Assembly: GCA_963818775.1 (NCBI GenBank)
Contig: CAWFUF010000033.1
Location: forward strand, 1 to 64,000
Length of the DNA stretch: 64,000 nt
Source: JAMXLO01 sp963818775
GTDB lineage: Bacteria; Pseudomonadota; Alphaproteobacteria; Acetobacterales; Acetobacteraceae
Direction: 5' to 3'
Position 1 is the stretch's first letter. Each line of letters starts with the position of its first letter. The notes beneath the pieces are model-generated. The model was not told the DNA's origin, did not search any database, and worked only from the letters and a program-made list of their open reading frames with translations. The position numbers and the translations under genes are program-made. Positions 38,666-47,850 of this stretch are shown here, piece by piece.

Positions 38666-40291
38666 ATGCCGGCAGGGGCGGAGAGCTTCGACTATATTGT
38701 CACTGGCGCGGGTTCGGCCGGCTGTGCTGTCGCTGCTCGGCTCAGCGAGTCCGGGGAATACCGGGTACTCCTGTTGGAAGCCGGCGGCAGGGACCGCAAT
38801 CCTTGGATCCACATCCCGATGGGCTTCTCCAGGGTTTACGCCGATCCGCGCGTCAACTGGATGTACGAGAGCGAGCCGGAGGCGCAGCTCGGCGGCCGCC
38901 GACTTTATCAGCCGCGCGGCAAGGTGCTCGGCGGCACAAGTTCAATCAACGGCATGGTGTATATGCGGGGGAATGCCGCGGACTACGACGAGTGGCGCCA
39001 GCGAGGCTGCACCGGCTGGGATTGGGACAGCGTGCTGCCCTACTTCAAGAAGGCGGAACACCAGGAGCGCGGCGCCAACGAGTTTCACGGCACCGGTGGT
39101 CCGCTGCATGTGTCTGATCAGCCGAACCGATCGGAACTCGCGGATCGGCTGGTGGAGGCAGCAATCCAGGCGGGGTTGCCGGCGATTGAAGACTTCAATG
39201 ACGGACGCCAGGAAGGGGCTGGGTATTTCCAGAGCACCACCGGCAAGCGCCGCCGCTGGAGCACCGCGACGGCGTATCTGCGCCCGGCGCGCGGACGCGG
39301 CAACCTGGTGGTGCGCCCAGACGCGCATGCCACCCGCGTTCTGATCGAGGACGGACGCGCCGCGGGCGTCACCTATGTCAGCGGCGGGGTAACACACACC
39401 GTGCGCGCCGATGGCGAAGTGATCATCAGCGGCGGCGTTTTCAACTCGCCGCAACTGCTGCAACTGTCCGGCATAGGTCCGGGGGCCTCGTTGCAGGATC
39501 TCGGCGTCCCGGTGATCCACGACATGCCGGCGGTTGGCAAGCATCTGCAGGACCACTTCTACGTCCGGCTGGCGTTTCGGTGCACCAAGCCGATCACGAT
39601 GAACGAGCTCGCCAACAGCCTGCCGCACAAGGTGATTGCGATGGCGCAGTACGTGCTGTTTCGCGCCGGCCCGCTCGCGGCGAACGGCGTCACCGCGGGT
39701 GCCTTCGCGCGCAGCGATCCCCGTCTGGAGCGGCCTGATCTGCAATTCAACTTCACGCCTTGGAGTTACGCCTCGCGCGACGCCAGGGGTGCTGTGGCGC
39801 ACCCATTTCCCGGTTTCAGCCTAAGCGCGGTGCATCTGCGTCCGGACAGCCGTGGCACTGTAAACCTCAAGAGCCCCGATCCACTGGCTGCGCCTGCCAT
39901 CAGGTTCAACTTCCTGGAAACGCAATCCGATCTGCAAGCGCTCACAACCGGCGTGCGGCTGGCGCGCAAGTTCACCCAACAGCCGGCACTCGCGCCCTAT
40001 GTGGCCGAGGAGATCCTTCCTGGGCCGACAGTGAATACCGATGCCGAGTTCGAGGCGAACATACGCATGAACGCGAATTCCAATCTGCATCCCGTCGGCA
40101 CGTGCCGCATGGGACCGGAAGGCGACACGGTGGTCGACGCGCGTCTGCGGGTTCATGGGGTTGGGCGGCTGCGCGTGGTTGACGCGTCCATCATGCCAAC
40201 TGTGCCGGCGGGCAACACCAATGCGCCGTCGATCATGATTGGGGAGAAGGCGGCCGACATGATCCTGGAGGATGCGCGAGAATCGGCATGA
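38666..40291 (+). CDS. GMC-family FAD oxidoreductase (choline/alcohol dehydrogenase-like)
   Basis: This 541-residue flavoenzyme begins with the FAD-binding VTGAGSAGCAVAARL and LLLEAGG. The GMC signatures are PRGKVLGGTSSINGMVYMRG and VFNSPQLLQLSGIGP, and the C-terminal catalytic segment is NLHPVGTCRMG followed by NTNAPSIMIGEKAADMI. It has no signal peptide. It oxidises an alcohol and probably passes electrons on. A c-type cytochrome gene begins 30 bases after its stop and may be the acceptor. A GGGGG ribosome-binding site precedes ATG 38666. It starts 36 bases after the methylase stop but is probably unrelated to defence. Confidence 0.88.
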   Translation: MPAGAESFDYIVTGAGSAGCAVAARLSESGEYRVLLLEAGGRDRNPWIHIPMGFSRVYADPRVNWMYESEPEAQLGGRRLYQPRGKVLGGTSSINGMVYMRGNAADYDEWRQRGCTGWDWDSVLPYFKKAEHQERGANEFHGTGGPLHVSDQPNRSELADRLVEAAIQAGLPAIEDFNDGRQEGAGYFQSTTGKRRRWSTATAYLRPARGRGNLVVRPDAHATRVLIEDGRAAGVTYVSGGVTHTVRADGEVIISGGVFNSPQLLQLSGIGPGASLQDLGVPVIHDMPAVGKHLQDHFYVRLAFRCTKPITMNELANSLPHKVIAMAQYVLFRAGPLAANGVTAGAFARSDPRLERPDLQFNFTPWSYASRDARGAVAHPFPGFSLSAVHLRPDSRGTVNLKSPDPLAAPAIRFNFLETQSDLQALTTGVRLARKFTQQPALAPYVAEEILPGPTVNTDAEFEANIRMNANSNLHPVGTCRMGPEGDTVVDARLRVHGVGRLRVVDASIMPTVPAGNTNAPSIMIGEKAADMILEDARESA

Positions 40292-40321
40292 CGTGAGACA
40301 ACGAACGTCTCAAACGTCAAT

Positions 40322-40690
40322 ATGGATGCATCAATGACGCGCAGATGGAGCAAACCGTTTCTGGCTCGGATGACCATTCCGCTACTGAGTGCGGCTCTTT
40401 TGGCCGCCGTGACGCACGAGGCGAACGCGCAGCAGGACGGCGATGTCGCAGGCGGCCGACAGCTTTCGGAGACCTGGTGCAGCTCATGTCATGTTATCGG
40501 TCCCACAACGGTGCACGGCACCAGCAACGGTGTCCCGACATTCGTTGCCATTGCAGGGATGAAGGCGACGACTGCCATGTCCCTGCGAGTATTCCTGCAG
40601 ACGCCGCATGCGCAGATGCCTGACCTGCACCTGAGCCGGGCCGAGATCGACGATCTTGCGACCTACATTCTCAGTCTGCGGCACAGGTGA
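40322..40690 (+). CDS. Periplasmic c-type cytochrome
   Basis: The 122-residue product has a signal peptide (SKPFLARMTIPLLSAALLAA, cleavage near ANAQQ) and one haem-binding CSSCH motif (residues about 53-57). A distal Met ligand is likely in HAQMPDLHLS. The size fits class I cytochromes c. ATG 40334 is an alternative start. It lies directly after the GMC oxidoreductase and probably takes its electrons towards a terminal oxidase. Confidence 0.85.
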   Translation: MDASMTRRWSKPFLARMTIPLLSAALLAAVTHEANAQQDGDVAGGRQLSETWCSSCHVIGPTTVHGTSNGVPTFVAIAGMKATTAMSLRVFLQTPHAQMPDLHLSRAEIDDLATYILSLRHR

Positions 40691-40751
40691 AGGCGATAGC
40701 TACGCTCGTAGATGGGTAGGCGGTGGGGCACAGCGGTCGATACGCGGTCCC

Positions 40752-40997
40752 TTAGTTGGTGCCGCTCCAGGGTGGAGCACCGAGGTTCAGATCCTTCGAA
40801 TTAGTAGAAGCGCCGGTAAGTGCTCCGGCTCCGCCACCGATCACTGCGCCTACGACGACCCCAACCGGGCCGCCGATCAGCCCTACTGCGGCGCCCGTTG
40901 CCGCCCCTCCGGCTGCGCCACCCTGGGTTCGGTCCGGCTGCGTCGTCCCGCAGGCGCTCAGCAGGATTGCGACCGCAATCACGGGCGTTGTCCGCAT
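40752..40997 (-). CDS. Small glycine-zipper lipoprotein
   Basis: ATG 40997 gives an 81-residue lipoprotein with a type-II signal peptide (MRTTPVIAVAILLSACGTT, lipobox LSAC). A Gly/Ala-rich zipper follows (GGAAGGAATGAAVGLIGGP and VVVGAVIGGGAGALTG) that can insert in a membrane. Such short proteins are common in alphaproteobacteria, with unknown roles in the outer envelope. It is convergent with the cytochrome gene. Confidence 0.75.
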   Translation of the reverse strand: MRTTPVIAVAILLSACGTTQPDRTQGGAAGGAATGAAVGLIGGPVGVVVGAVIGGGAGALTGASTNSKDLNLGAPPWSGTN

Positions 40998-41500
40998 CGT
41001 CTTACCCTCCGATTCGAGGTTTCCATCGTAGCGGAGGCCTCGAGGGCGAACCATCAACACGAATAAGTGAGGTTCGATGAAGGTGGCGGCGGCCTTGTCA
41101 GCCCACGATCGTTAGGGAATCTGACGCAAAGATCAGGGGAGGTCTTGGGAAGGATTTGGCATCTCCTCCCCATCCATGTCGTAATTTACTACTATCGTCC
41201 AATAAACTACGGGATACCGGGCTTGCCAGCAGAAAGTCGGAGCCAGAGGCTAGCCGCTCTTCCGATCGGCGAACCGCGGCGATGCGGCCCTCTTGCTCCT
41301 GTCGCAGCCAGAAGGGCCGGAGCGGGCAGCCAGGGGTGGTCAAAAGACCGGGCATTCATAATGGGATCGTAAAAATTTGGTTACTTTGGACAAAAATTGA
41401 GGTATAACTCGGTCATCGCCGTTGGGATAGCGGACTTAACGGCGGACAGCGCACCGCTGAGCAGCGCGCCGTCAGCTTTTCGCACTGGAGGGCCGAGTCG
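40998..41500. other. Intergenic region upstream of the LuxR-type gene
   Basis: About 500 bases carry no convincing gene. An AT-rich stretch at 41370-41410 stands out in this GC-rich DNA and includes a weak promoter-like pair TTACTT (41381) and TATAAC (41403) 16 bases apart. It probably drives the regulator gene, some 90 bases downstream. Confidence 0.4.
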
Positions 41501-42283
41501 ATGGACCAGCAATCGACCGAAAGAGTTCACGCCGTTGCGCAGGCGGCAACCATCAGCGGCAATTTGGCGCCTCGATCCACGGGGCTCATTGTCGCCGAAC
41601 GTCGAGCCTTTTTCCGCGGCTGCCTGACCCACTGGCTTGGCCAATTCAGCGATGAATTTCAGACATTGGCCGTGCCAGATGTGGAGACGACCCAGGACGA
41701 AGCCCTCCTGAAGGACGCCGCGGCCATACTTATTGGCGCCGGCCGTGCCGAGCGGGCTGATGGGTGGTTGAGCCGGCAGGTCGAATGGCTGGCTGCAAGG
41801 TGCCCCGGGGTGCCAATCGCCGTGTTGATGGAGGCGCCCGATCCGGGCGAATCAAGGACGGTTGAGACAATTTCGAGACAGTTAGGCGTGCAGGGTTGCA
41901 TCACGACATCGACCAGTCTGAATGTGGCGGTCGCCGCGTTGCGCCTGGTTGTGGCCGGGGGACAGTACTTCCCGACATCTGCGCATGCGGCTCAGCCATC
42001 GGAAGTGGCAGTGGCGGCCGGAGGGCAGCCGACGATGGCAGGTCGTCACTTCGAGAAGCTCACCCCGCGGGAACTGGCAGTCCTGAGCGTTCTCGCCGTC
42101 GGCGCCCAGAACAAGATCATCGCCTATCGGCTGGGCATGTCGATGAGCACCGTGAAGGCCCACATGCACAGCATTATCCGAAAGCTCCATGTTCGGAACC
42201 GGACAGAAGCTGTGGTGGCCGCGCGCAGCATGGAATTGACGCCACGGAACGACGAACCCGGTGTCCTGACACAGGCAGCCTAG
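41501..42283 (+). CDS. LuxR/NarL-type regulator with degenerate receiver
   Basis: This 260-residue protein has a C-terminal LuxR helix-turn-helix (LTPRELAVLSVLAVGAQNK then IAYRLGMSMSTVKAHM, residues about 186-240). The N-terminal part has the length and fold pattern of a receiver (LIVAERRAFFRGCL), but the usual acidic pair and the phosphate-accepting Asp are missing: the strand reads AAILIGAGRAE. It therefore probably works without phosphorylation. Neighbours are an exported glycosidase downstream and a lipoprotein upstream. Targets are unknown. Confidence 0.8.
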   Translation: MDQQSTERVHAVAQAATISGNLAPRSTGLIVAERRAFFRGCLTHWLGQFSDEFQTLAVPDVETTQDEALLKDAAAILIGAGRAERADGWLSRQVEWLAARCPGVPIAVLMEAPDPGESRTVETISRQLGVQGCITTSTSLNVAVAALRLVVAGGQYFPTSAHAAQPSEVAVAAGGQPTMAGRHFEKLTPRELAVLSVLAVGAQNKIIAYRLGMSMSTVKAHMHSIIRKLHVRNRTEAVVAARSMELTPRNDEPGVLTQAA

Positions 42284-42814
42284 GTCCGGCGGCGTAGGCG
42301 TTGATGGTGGCGAAGATATTGCCGAGCGCTTCCCACCGGAATGGACGGGAGCTTGGCCCGGCATCCCCTCGCGGGAACGCCGGGCCAAGCGATGGCAGCG
42401 GCAACTGGACCGGACCTGCCTTCCGCGCACTGTAGCGAAATTGGGTTGCATTTTGGTTGAAGGCCGCGGGCTCTACGGATCCGACACGGCGCCTGTGAGC
42501 CACCGACCGGACATTGCCTTGCGCCATTGCCAGGTTGGTCTCTGCGCGCGTCAATCAGCTGCCGGTCGAATTTCTCGCGGTCCAAGTGGCTCTCCGGCCA
42601 TGGCCGGCGGATGAGGTTCACAGGGTCCCGGATGCCAACATCAACACGCCGAAAATTATGGCGCCCGTCCTGCCTCGCCTGAACGTGGCCCGCAGGCGTG
42701 GAGCGTCCGCTGCCACTGGCGGGACCAGTTCGGAATACGGTATCGGTGAGATCAGTGGGCCGCGACCACAAATCGAGCGAGGTGCATTGCGGCGCAAAAG
42801 GAGAACGCCGAACC
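42284..42814. other. Intergenic region with a terminator-like hairpin
   Basis: Over 500 bases separate the LuxR-type gene from the glycosidase. Frames here are GC-skew shadows. The hairpin at 42351-42390 is the only clear structure. An AAAAGGAGAA ribosome-binding site lies at the right end, just before ATG 42815. Confidence 0.5.
42351..42390 (+). terminator. Hairpin after the LuxR-type gene
   Basis: Twelve-base arms GCTTGGCCCGGC and GCCGGGCCAAGC enclose a 16-base loop about 70 bases after the stop at 42283. No T-run follows, so factor-independent termination is uncertain. Confidence 0.45.
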
Positions 42815-43825
42815 ATGAGAAAGGGACTCTACGTGGCCACCGCGCTCTTCGGCCTGATCGGCGCAGGCCAGGCACAGACCGCGCAGCAGTCGACCAATCC
42901 GTGTCAAACGGCGGGCACTGTCGCGAGTTCGGGCTGGAGCGTCTCGGGGGGCCAACTCTACCTGCACGGCAAACAGTTCATCGCCCGCGGTGTAGCCGTC
43001 TGGATCGAGGACCTGCCAAAGTTCGTCAGGAACTCGCAAGGGGAGCCGCTGACCACGCAACTGCCCGGCATCAACTTCGTCCGCATTACGGTATGGGACA
43101 TGAGTGGCGCCAGTGTCGCGCGCCTTCAGCCCTATATCGCCACGCTGACTGCGCTCGGAATCGTCGTAGAGGTCGGCGACACCAACTATCCCAAAACTCT
43201 GACCGGCGCGGACCTTGCCAAGGCCGAGAACTGGTACTCCATGATGGCCACTGCAACCAAGGGTAATGAGCTGGTCGTTTACGTCACGCAGAACGAGCCG
43301 AACAACGGCAACCCAGCGGTCAATCCGATGGTCAGAGGCATCTACAACGCGGTGCGCTCGACCGGCAATAACACTCTCATCATCATCTGTCCTGACAATC
43401 CCTTCGGTAACGCTGCCCTGCAGGAATCGACGGTTGCCGACATGAAGAACGTCGCAATGACGCTCCACTTCTACAACTGGGTCACCGGCTATTCCACGGA
43501 TCTAGGCACCAACAAGGCAGAACTGGCCAAGGAGGTAGCAAACCTACAAGCTTATCACTCCGCTGACGGAACTGTGCCGGTCCTGGTGGAGGAGTATGGC
43601 GACGCCACCGATGGGTCCAAGGTCGACCCGGGCTGGAAAGCCGTCATCACTGCCGTGCATAACAGCGGGCTGGGGACCGTTGCGTGGGAATACTGGAATT
43701 CTGGCACGATGGCCGACAGCGTGACGAATGGCCGCGGCGGCCGGACAGCCTATGGCGACATGGTTGCGGAGCATATCGCTGCGGGTCGACCCGCGGCCTC
43801 TTCGTGCTCATCGGAACGGCCTTAG
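42815..43825 (+). CDS. Exported GH5-type cellulase/glycosidase
   Basis: ATG 42815, preceded by an AAGGAGAA site, gives 336 residues with a signal peptide (KGLYVATALFGLIGAGQAQ). The catalytic fold is a TIM barrel. The acid/base lies in YVTQNEPNNG (the NEP signature of clan GH-A) and the nucleophile in VLVEEYGDA. GVAVWIEDLPKF and LHFYNWV are also family-like. It probably cleaves beta-1,4-glucan or a related polysaccharide outside the cytoplasm. The C-terminus is short, with no binding module. The LuxR-type gene upstream could control it, but nothing proves it. Confidence 0.82.
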   Translation: MRKGLYVATALFGLIGAGQAQTAQQSTNPCQTAGTVASSGWSVSGGQLYLHGKQFIARGVAVWIEDLPKFVRNSQGEPLTTQLPGINFVRITVWDMSGASVARLQPYIATLTALGIVVEVGDTNYPKTLTGADLAKAENWYSMMATATKGNELVVYVTQNEPNNGNPAVNPMVRGIYNAVRSTGNNTLIIICPDNPFGNAALQESTVADMKNVAMTLHFYNWVTGYSTDLGTNKAELAKEVANLQAYHSADGTVPVLVEEYGDATDGSKVDPGWKAVITAVHNSGLGTVAWEYWNSGTMADSVTNGRGGRTAYGDMVAEHIAAGRPAASSCSSERP

Positions 43826-44373
43826 ACGGCACTCCGCAGCCCGGCGCGGAAGCGTCGCGCCAGATCGCGGTAGACCACCGCGTTGCGGTCGAACTTCTGG
43901 CGCTCCTCGTCGCTCATTACGCGCACAAGCTTCGCTGGGGCGCCGACCCAGAGCTCGTTGCGGCCAATCACCTTGCCTGGCGTCAGCAGGCCACCCGCAC
44001 CGAGCATGCCACCTTCGTCGATCACGGCGCCGTCCAGCACCGTGGCGGAGATGCCGACGAAGGCGCGGTTCTTCAGCGTGCAGGCATGGATCACCGCGTT
44101 GTGGCCCACCGTGACATCGTCACCGATGTAAGTGGCCAACCCCCCGGAATCGACGTGGATGATCGCGCCGTCCTGGATGTTGGTTCGCGCGCCGATGCGG
44201 ATAATGTTGAGGTCGCCTCGCACCAGGCAGTGGAACCAGATGCCGGTCTCCGAGCCGATCTCGACGTCGCCGATAACCGCGGCACCTGGGGCGATGAAGG
44301 CGTCCGGCGCGACCTTCGGGGTGACGCCGTCCAGCGTGTAGATCGGACCGGGGCCGACCAGCGGCTCAGGCAT
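43822..44373 (-). CDS. Gamma-class carbonic anhydrase family protein
   Basis: ATG 44373 (MPEPLVGPGPIYTLDG) overlaps the argC stop by eight bases and gives 183 residues. The left-handed beta-helix hexapeptide repeats run from IAPGAAVIGDVEIG to GGLLTPGKVIG. The three zinc-type histidines lie in DGAIIHVD and VGHNAVIHAC. The family includes real carbonic anhydrases and YrdA/PaaY-like proteins, so hydration of CO2 is likely but not certain. It shares a minus-strand unit with argC, rpsI and rplM. Confidence 0.85.
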   Translation of the reverse strand: MPEPLVGPGPIYTLDGVTPKVAPDAFIAPGAAVIGDVEIGSETGIWFHCLVRGDLNIIRIGARTNIQDGAIIHVDSGGLATYIGDDVTVGHNAVIHACTLKNRAFVGISATVLDGAVIDEGGMLGAGGLLTPGKVIGRNELWVGAPAKLVRVMSDEERQKFDRNAVVYRDLARRFRAGLRSAV

Positions 44374-45322
44374 CGACCTTCTCCGGGTGCAGCACGTTGG
44401 CGGGCAGACCAAGCATCAGGCGAAGATTTTGCACCGCCGCCCCGGACGCCCCCTTGCCAAGATTGTCGAGCCGCGCGACCAGCACCGCCTGCCGATGCTT
44501 CTCGTTGGCATTGACAGCAAGTTCCAGCAGGTTGGTCTCGTTCAACGCCTCCGGCTCGATCTTGCCATCGGTCTGCGGAGCGGTGACGCGAACATAATCG
44601 CAGCCGCGATAGCGTGCTTCGAGCACCGCCTGCAGATCAGCGCCGGTGGGTTTCCCATGCAGCGTATCGAGATGCAGCGGCACGGAGACCAGCATGCCCT
44701 GACGGTAATGGCCAACCGATGGCACGAAGATTGGCCGACGGGACAGGCCGCAATAGCGCTGCGTCTCGGGCACGTGCTTATGCTCGAGCTTTAGAGCATA
44801 GAGTTCGAAGGCCGGGCCGCCATGCCGGTCGTGTTCCTCGATCATCGTCCGGCCGCCGCCGGAATAGCCGCTGACCGCGTTAATGGTGACCGGGTAGTCG
44901 GCCGGGATGATGCCGGCATCGACCAGCGGGCGGATCAGGCCGATCGCACCGGTCGGGTAGCAGCCTGGATTTGCGACCTTGCCTGCGTCTGCGATGCGCT
45001 CCGCCTGACCCGGCTGCATTTCCGGAAAGCCATAGGCCCAGTCAGGGTGCACGCGATGCGCGGTGCTGGCGTCGAGGAGCTTCGGTGCGGCTCTGCCCAA
45101 TCCGTCGGCCAGCGCCACGGCCTCGCGCGCCGCGTCGTCGGGCAGGCACAGAATGACGAGGTCCACTGCCGCCATCATGTCGCGCCGCGCGGCAGGATCG
45201 CGGCGATGTTCGGCGGGAAGGCTCTTCAGTTCAACGTCGGGCAGCGCACGCAGACGATCCCGGATACCGAGGCCCGTGGTGCCGGCTTCGCCATCGATGA
45301 ACACAGTCGGCTTGGCAGCCAT
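44366..45322 (-). CDS. argC: N-acetyl-gamma-glutamyl-phosphate reductase (type 2)
   Basis: This 318-residue enzyme reduces N-acetylglutamyl phosphate to the semialdehyde in arginine synthesis. The N-terminal NADP-binding part has VFIDGEAGTTGLGIRDRL, and the catalytic Cys121 lies in ANPGCYPTGAIG. The length and the GEAGTTG start mark the shorter type 2 form. It follows rpsI by 24 bases on the same strand. Linkage of rplM, rpsI and argC fits Acetobacteraceae and relatives. Confidence 0.93.
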   Translation of the reverse strand: MAAKPTVFIDGEAGTTGLGIRDRLRALPDVELKSLPAEHRRDPAARRDMMAAVDLVILCLPDDAAREAVALADGLGRAAPKLLDASTAHRVHPDWAYGFPEMQPGQAERIADAGKVANPGCYPTGAIGLIRPLVDAGIIPADYPVTINAVSGYSGGGRTMIEEHDRHGGPAFELYALKLEHKHVPETQRYCGLSRRPIFVPSVGHYRQGMLVSVPLHLDTLHGKPTGADLQAVLEARYRGCDYVRVTAPQTDGKIEPEALNETNLLELAVNANEKHRQAVLVARLDNLGKGASGAAVQNLRLMLGLPANVLHPEKVDA

Positions 45323-45346
45323 GTCGATCCTCCAGTCATGACAGAG

Positions 45347-45856
45347 CTAACGCTTGCTGAACTGGAAGCTTCGTCGGGCTTTCATCTTGCCGTACTTCTT
45401 GCGCTCCACCACGCGCGAGTCACGCGTGAGGAAGCCAGCGACCTTGAGGATGCCGCGCAGGTCGGGCTCGTAGTAGGTCAGCGCACGCGATATCCCGTGC
45501 CTCACCGCGCCGGCCTGACCGGACAGGCCCCCGCCCGTGACAGTGCAGAATACGTCGAACTGGTTGTAGCGATCGGCGACCAGGAACGGCTGGGTGATCA
45601 GCATGCGCAGCACGGGGCGAGCAAAATACTGTACGACCTTCCTGTGGTTCACGGTGATCTCGCCCTTGCCGGGCCTGATCCACACGCGCGCCACAGCATT
45701 CTTGCGGCGACCGGTGGCGTAGGAGCGACCCAGCGCGTCGCGTTTCGGCTCGCGCTTCGGCTGGTCGCTGGGCACAGGCACGGCGCCGGCCGGAGCGGCG
45801 GCCTGCTGCGCGGCGAGTGCGTCACGAAGGTCGGCGAGCGTGCGGGTACCAGACAT
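45347..45856 (-). CDS. rpsI: 30S ribosomal protein S9
   Basis: The C-terminal 130 residues are unmistakable S9: YATGRRKNAVARVWIRPG, then NHRKVVQYF and the basic tail KKYGKMKARRSFQFSKR that reaches the ribosomal P site. An Ala/Pro-rich N-terminal extension of about 40 residues precedes them, as in several Acetobacteraceae. It lies six bases after rplM, the universal pairing. Confidence 0.97.
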   Translation of the reverse strand: MSGTRTLADLRDALAAQQAAAPAGAVPVPSDQPKREPKRDALGRSYATGRRKNAVARVWIRPGKGEITVNHRKVVQYFARPVLRMLITQPFLVADRYNQFDVFCTVTGGGLSGQAGAVRHGISRALTYYEPDLRGILKVAGFLTRDSRVVERKKYGKMKARRSFQFSKR

Positions 45857-45862
45857 GCGGAA

Positions 45863-46327
45863 TCAGCCTCGCTTGTTCTTCGGGTTCATCGCCGCGACAT
45901 CGAGCGACGCAGGCTGCTGTGCCGCATGCTTGTGCTCGGGGCCGGCGTAGACGTACAAGTGTTTCATCTGACGCCGCTGCAACGGGCCGCGGGTGATCAT
46001 GCGTTCGACCGCCTTCTCCAGCACCTGCTCGGGATGCTTGGACTCGAGGCGCTGGCGAATGCTGCGGCCCTTGATGCCGCCCGGGTAGCCGGTGTGATAG
46101 TAGAACACCGACTGATCCGTTTTGTTTCCGGTCACGCGTACCTTCGCCGCATTCACCACAACGACGTTGTCGCCGCAGTCGACGTGCGGCGTGAACTGCG
46201 GCTTGTGTTTGCCGCGCAGGCGGTTGGCGATGATGGACGCGAGCCGGCCGAGTACGACGCCCTCGGCGTCGATCAGCACCCAGTCCTTCTTCACCTCCGC
46301 GGGCTTCAGCGAGATCGTGGTCTTCAT
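45863..46327 (-). CDS. rplM: 50S ribosomal protein L13
   Basis: ATG 46327 gives 154 residues beginning MKTTISLKPAEVKKDWVLID; the 18-residue upstream frame is not conserved-looking. It shows VVVNAAKVRVTGNK, YYHTGYPGGIK and the L13 end RLYVYAGPEHKH-like (here LYVYAGPEHKHAAQQP). It binds 23S rRNA early in assembly. First gene of the rplM-rpsI unit. Confidence 0.97.
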   Translation of the reverse strand: MKTTISLKPAEVKKDWVLIDAEGVVLGRLASIIANRLRGKHKPQFTPHVDCGDNVVVVNAAKVRVTGNKTDQSVFYYHTGYPGGIKGRSIRQRLESKHPEQVLEKAVERMITRGPLQRRQMKHLYVYAGPEHKHAAQQPASLDVAAMNPKNKRG

Positions 46328-46416
46328 GTCGGACCCTGCGAGTTGGCGGCGGGGTATGGCGGGAAATGCAGGCAGGGTCAAGCGTTTGGGGCGTGTGGTA
46401 GGAAATTACCACACAG

Positions 46417-47850
46417 TCAGGCCGCGTCCTTCAGCAGATCGGCCACCACGCGCTCCAGATGGCGCAGCGTGTTGCACACCGTCACGAGGTTGCAGTACGG
46501 CGCATAGCGGAACATGTCGGAATCGCCGGTGCCCCAGGCGGAGCGGAATTCCGGGTTCAACCAGATGATCCGCTTCGCCCGCTGCGACAGACGCTCCATG
46601 ATGTCGGTCCGCGGGTCAGTGCGGTTGCCGCGCGCGTCGCCCAGGATGATGACGGTTGTCTTGTTGGATACGTTGCGCATCCAGCCGTCCTCGAAATCGG
46701 CGAGCGAGTTGCCGTAGTTCGATGAACCGAAGCCGATCGCCTGCATGATCTTCGCGATCGCGGCCTCGATCGGTTCGGCTTCGAGGATATCGCTGACTTC
46801 CATGAGGCTGCCGGCGAAGGCGAAGGAGCGGATGTCCTTCAGTGCCTCATTCAGTGCGTAGAGGAACATCAGCAGGAACTGCGCCATCGCGGCGACCGAG
46901 CCGGACACATCGCACAGCACCATGACGCGCGGCTTCTCGATGCGCTTCTGCTTCCACACGGTGACGAAGGGGATGCCGCCCCACCCCATATTCCGCCGCA
47001 GCGTCCGCCGCGCATCGAGCTGGCCGCGCAGCCGGCGGCGACGCGTCTTGGCGTAACGCGCGGCCAGGCGCTTGGCCATGGCGCGGACCAGGATGCGCAT
47101 CCTGTCGAGGTCGCGGCGTTCGAGGTTGGAGAGGCGGGCGGATTTCAGCAGTTCCTCGCGGAACTTCTCCGTCTCGCCGCGAGCGAACAGCAGCAAGTTG
47201 CGCTCGACCAGGTCACGCGCCTGGTCGCGCAGCGCCTCGATGCGGTTCTCCAGCCGATCGGCGGCGGCGTGCCGCTCGTCCTTGCGCAGCGCATCGATGT
47301 CGCGCTCGACCTGACGCAGTCCCATGCGGTCGAGGATGCGCCGGGCGTACAGGTTCTTCTGGGTGAAGAAGCGGATGTTCTGGATGCCGGAGTCACGCGC
47401 CGCCTCTTCCATCGCCGTGGCGAGCGCGGCGCGATCGTCGTCCAGCAGCATCTCGGAGAGCGAACGGCCACCACCACCGCCGGTGCCCTCGCCGCCGAAG
47501 CCGCCTGGCGTGATGGGGGTCTGGAGGTCGGTTGCTGCCTCGGTTTCCTCGGCGAGGCTGTCGCGGCGGAAGTAGAGGTCGAAGCATTCGTCGAACAGGT
47601 GCTTCTCGTCGGGTGTCTTGGCGAGGACGAGGGATAACGTGTCCTTCAGGACGGTGCGGTCTGAGTAGCCGACGATCTGTACGGCACGGGCGGCGTCGAT
47701 GCCCTCGGCGGCCGAGACACGGATGCCGACGCTGCGTGCGGCCTGGAGGAACTGGCGCAGCGGTTCGGAGGCGGGCCCCCTCCCCCCGCCCCCCTCCCGC
47801 AAGGGGCGGGGGAGTGTCGTTGTACGGACGGGGCCGACACCCATACTCAT
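46417..47850 (-). CDS. VWA-domain protein, CoxE-like
   Basis: This 477-residue protein starts at ATG 47850, overlapping the MoxR stop as ATGA. The C-terminal half is a von Willebrand A domain with the MIDAS-type VMVLCDVSGSVAAMAQ, the middle SNYGNSLADFEDGW and the late ILGDARGNRTDP. The N-terminal part is helical and basic. Paired MoxR ATPase and VWA proteins act as metal-cofactor inserting or complex-remodelling pairs; in CO dehydrogenase loci they are CoxD and CoxE. Residues about 13-26 are encoded by a GC-rich palindromic repeat. No start codon lies between this repeat and the conserved part, so it is translated. Confidence 0.85.
   Translation of the reverse strand: MSMGVGPVRTTTLPRPLREGGGGRGPASEPLRQFLQAARSVGIRVSAAEGIDAARAVQIVGYSDRTVLKDTLSLVLAKTPDEKHLFDECFDLYFRRDSLAEETEAATDLQTPITPGGFGGEGTGGGGGRSLSEMLLDDDRAALATAMEEAARDSGIQNIRFFTQKNLYARRILDRMGLRQVERDIDALRKDERHAAADRLENRIEALRDQARDLVERNLLLFARGETEKFREELLKSARLSNLERRDLDRMRILVRAMAKRLAARYAKTRRRRLRGQLDARRTLRRNMGWGGIPFVTVWKQKRIEKPRVMVLCDVSGSVAAMAQFLLMFLYALNEALKDIRSFAFAGSLMEVSDILEAEPIEAAIAKIMQAIGFGSSNYGNSLADFEDGWMRNVSNKTTVIILGDARGNRTDPRTDIMERLSQRAKRIIWLNPEFRSAWGTGDSDMFRYAPYCNLVTVCNTLRHLERVVADLLKDAA
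47773..47814. repeat. GC-rich palindromic element inside the VWA gene
   Basis: The segment has CCCCCTCCCCCCGCCCCC then TCCCGCAAGGGGCGGGGGAG, related to the intergenic hairpin at 26211 and the double element at 53494. In the minus frame it reads LPRPLREGGGGRGPA, while the element in the CoA ligase reads LPLPLREGVGGDGLA. The two genes share no other similarity there. Confidence 0.75.

Noticed and set aside
44822..46507. 561-codon plus-strand open frame
   Set aside because: It is antisense to argC, rpsI and rplM.
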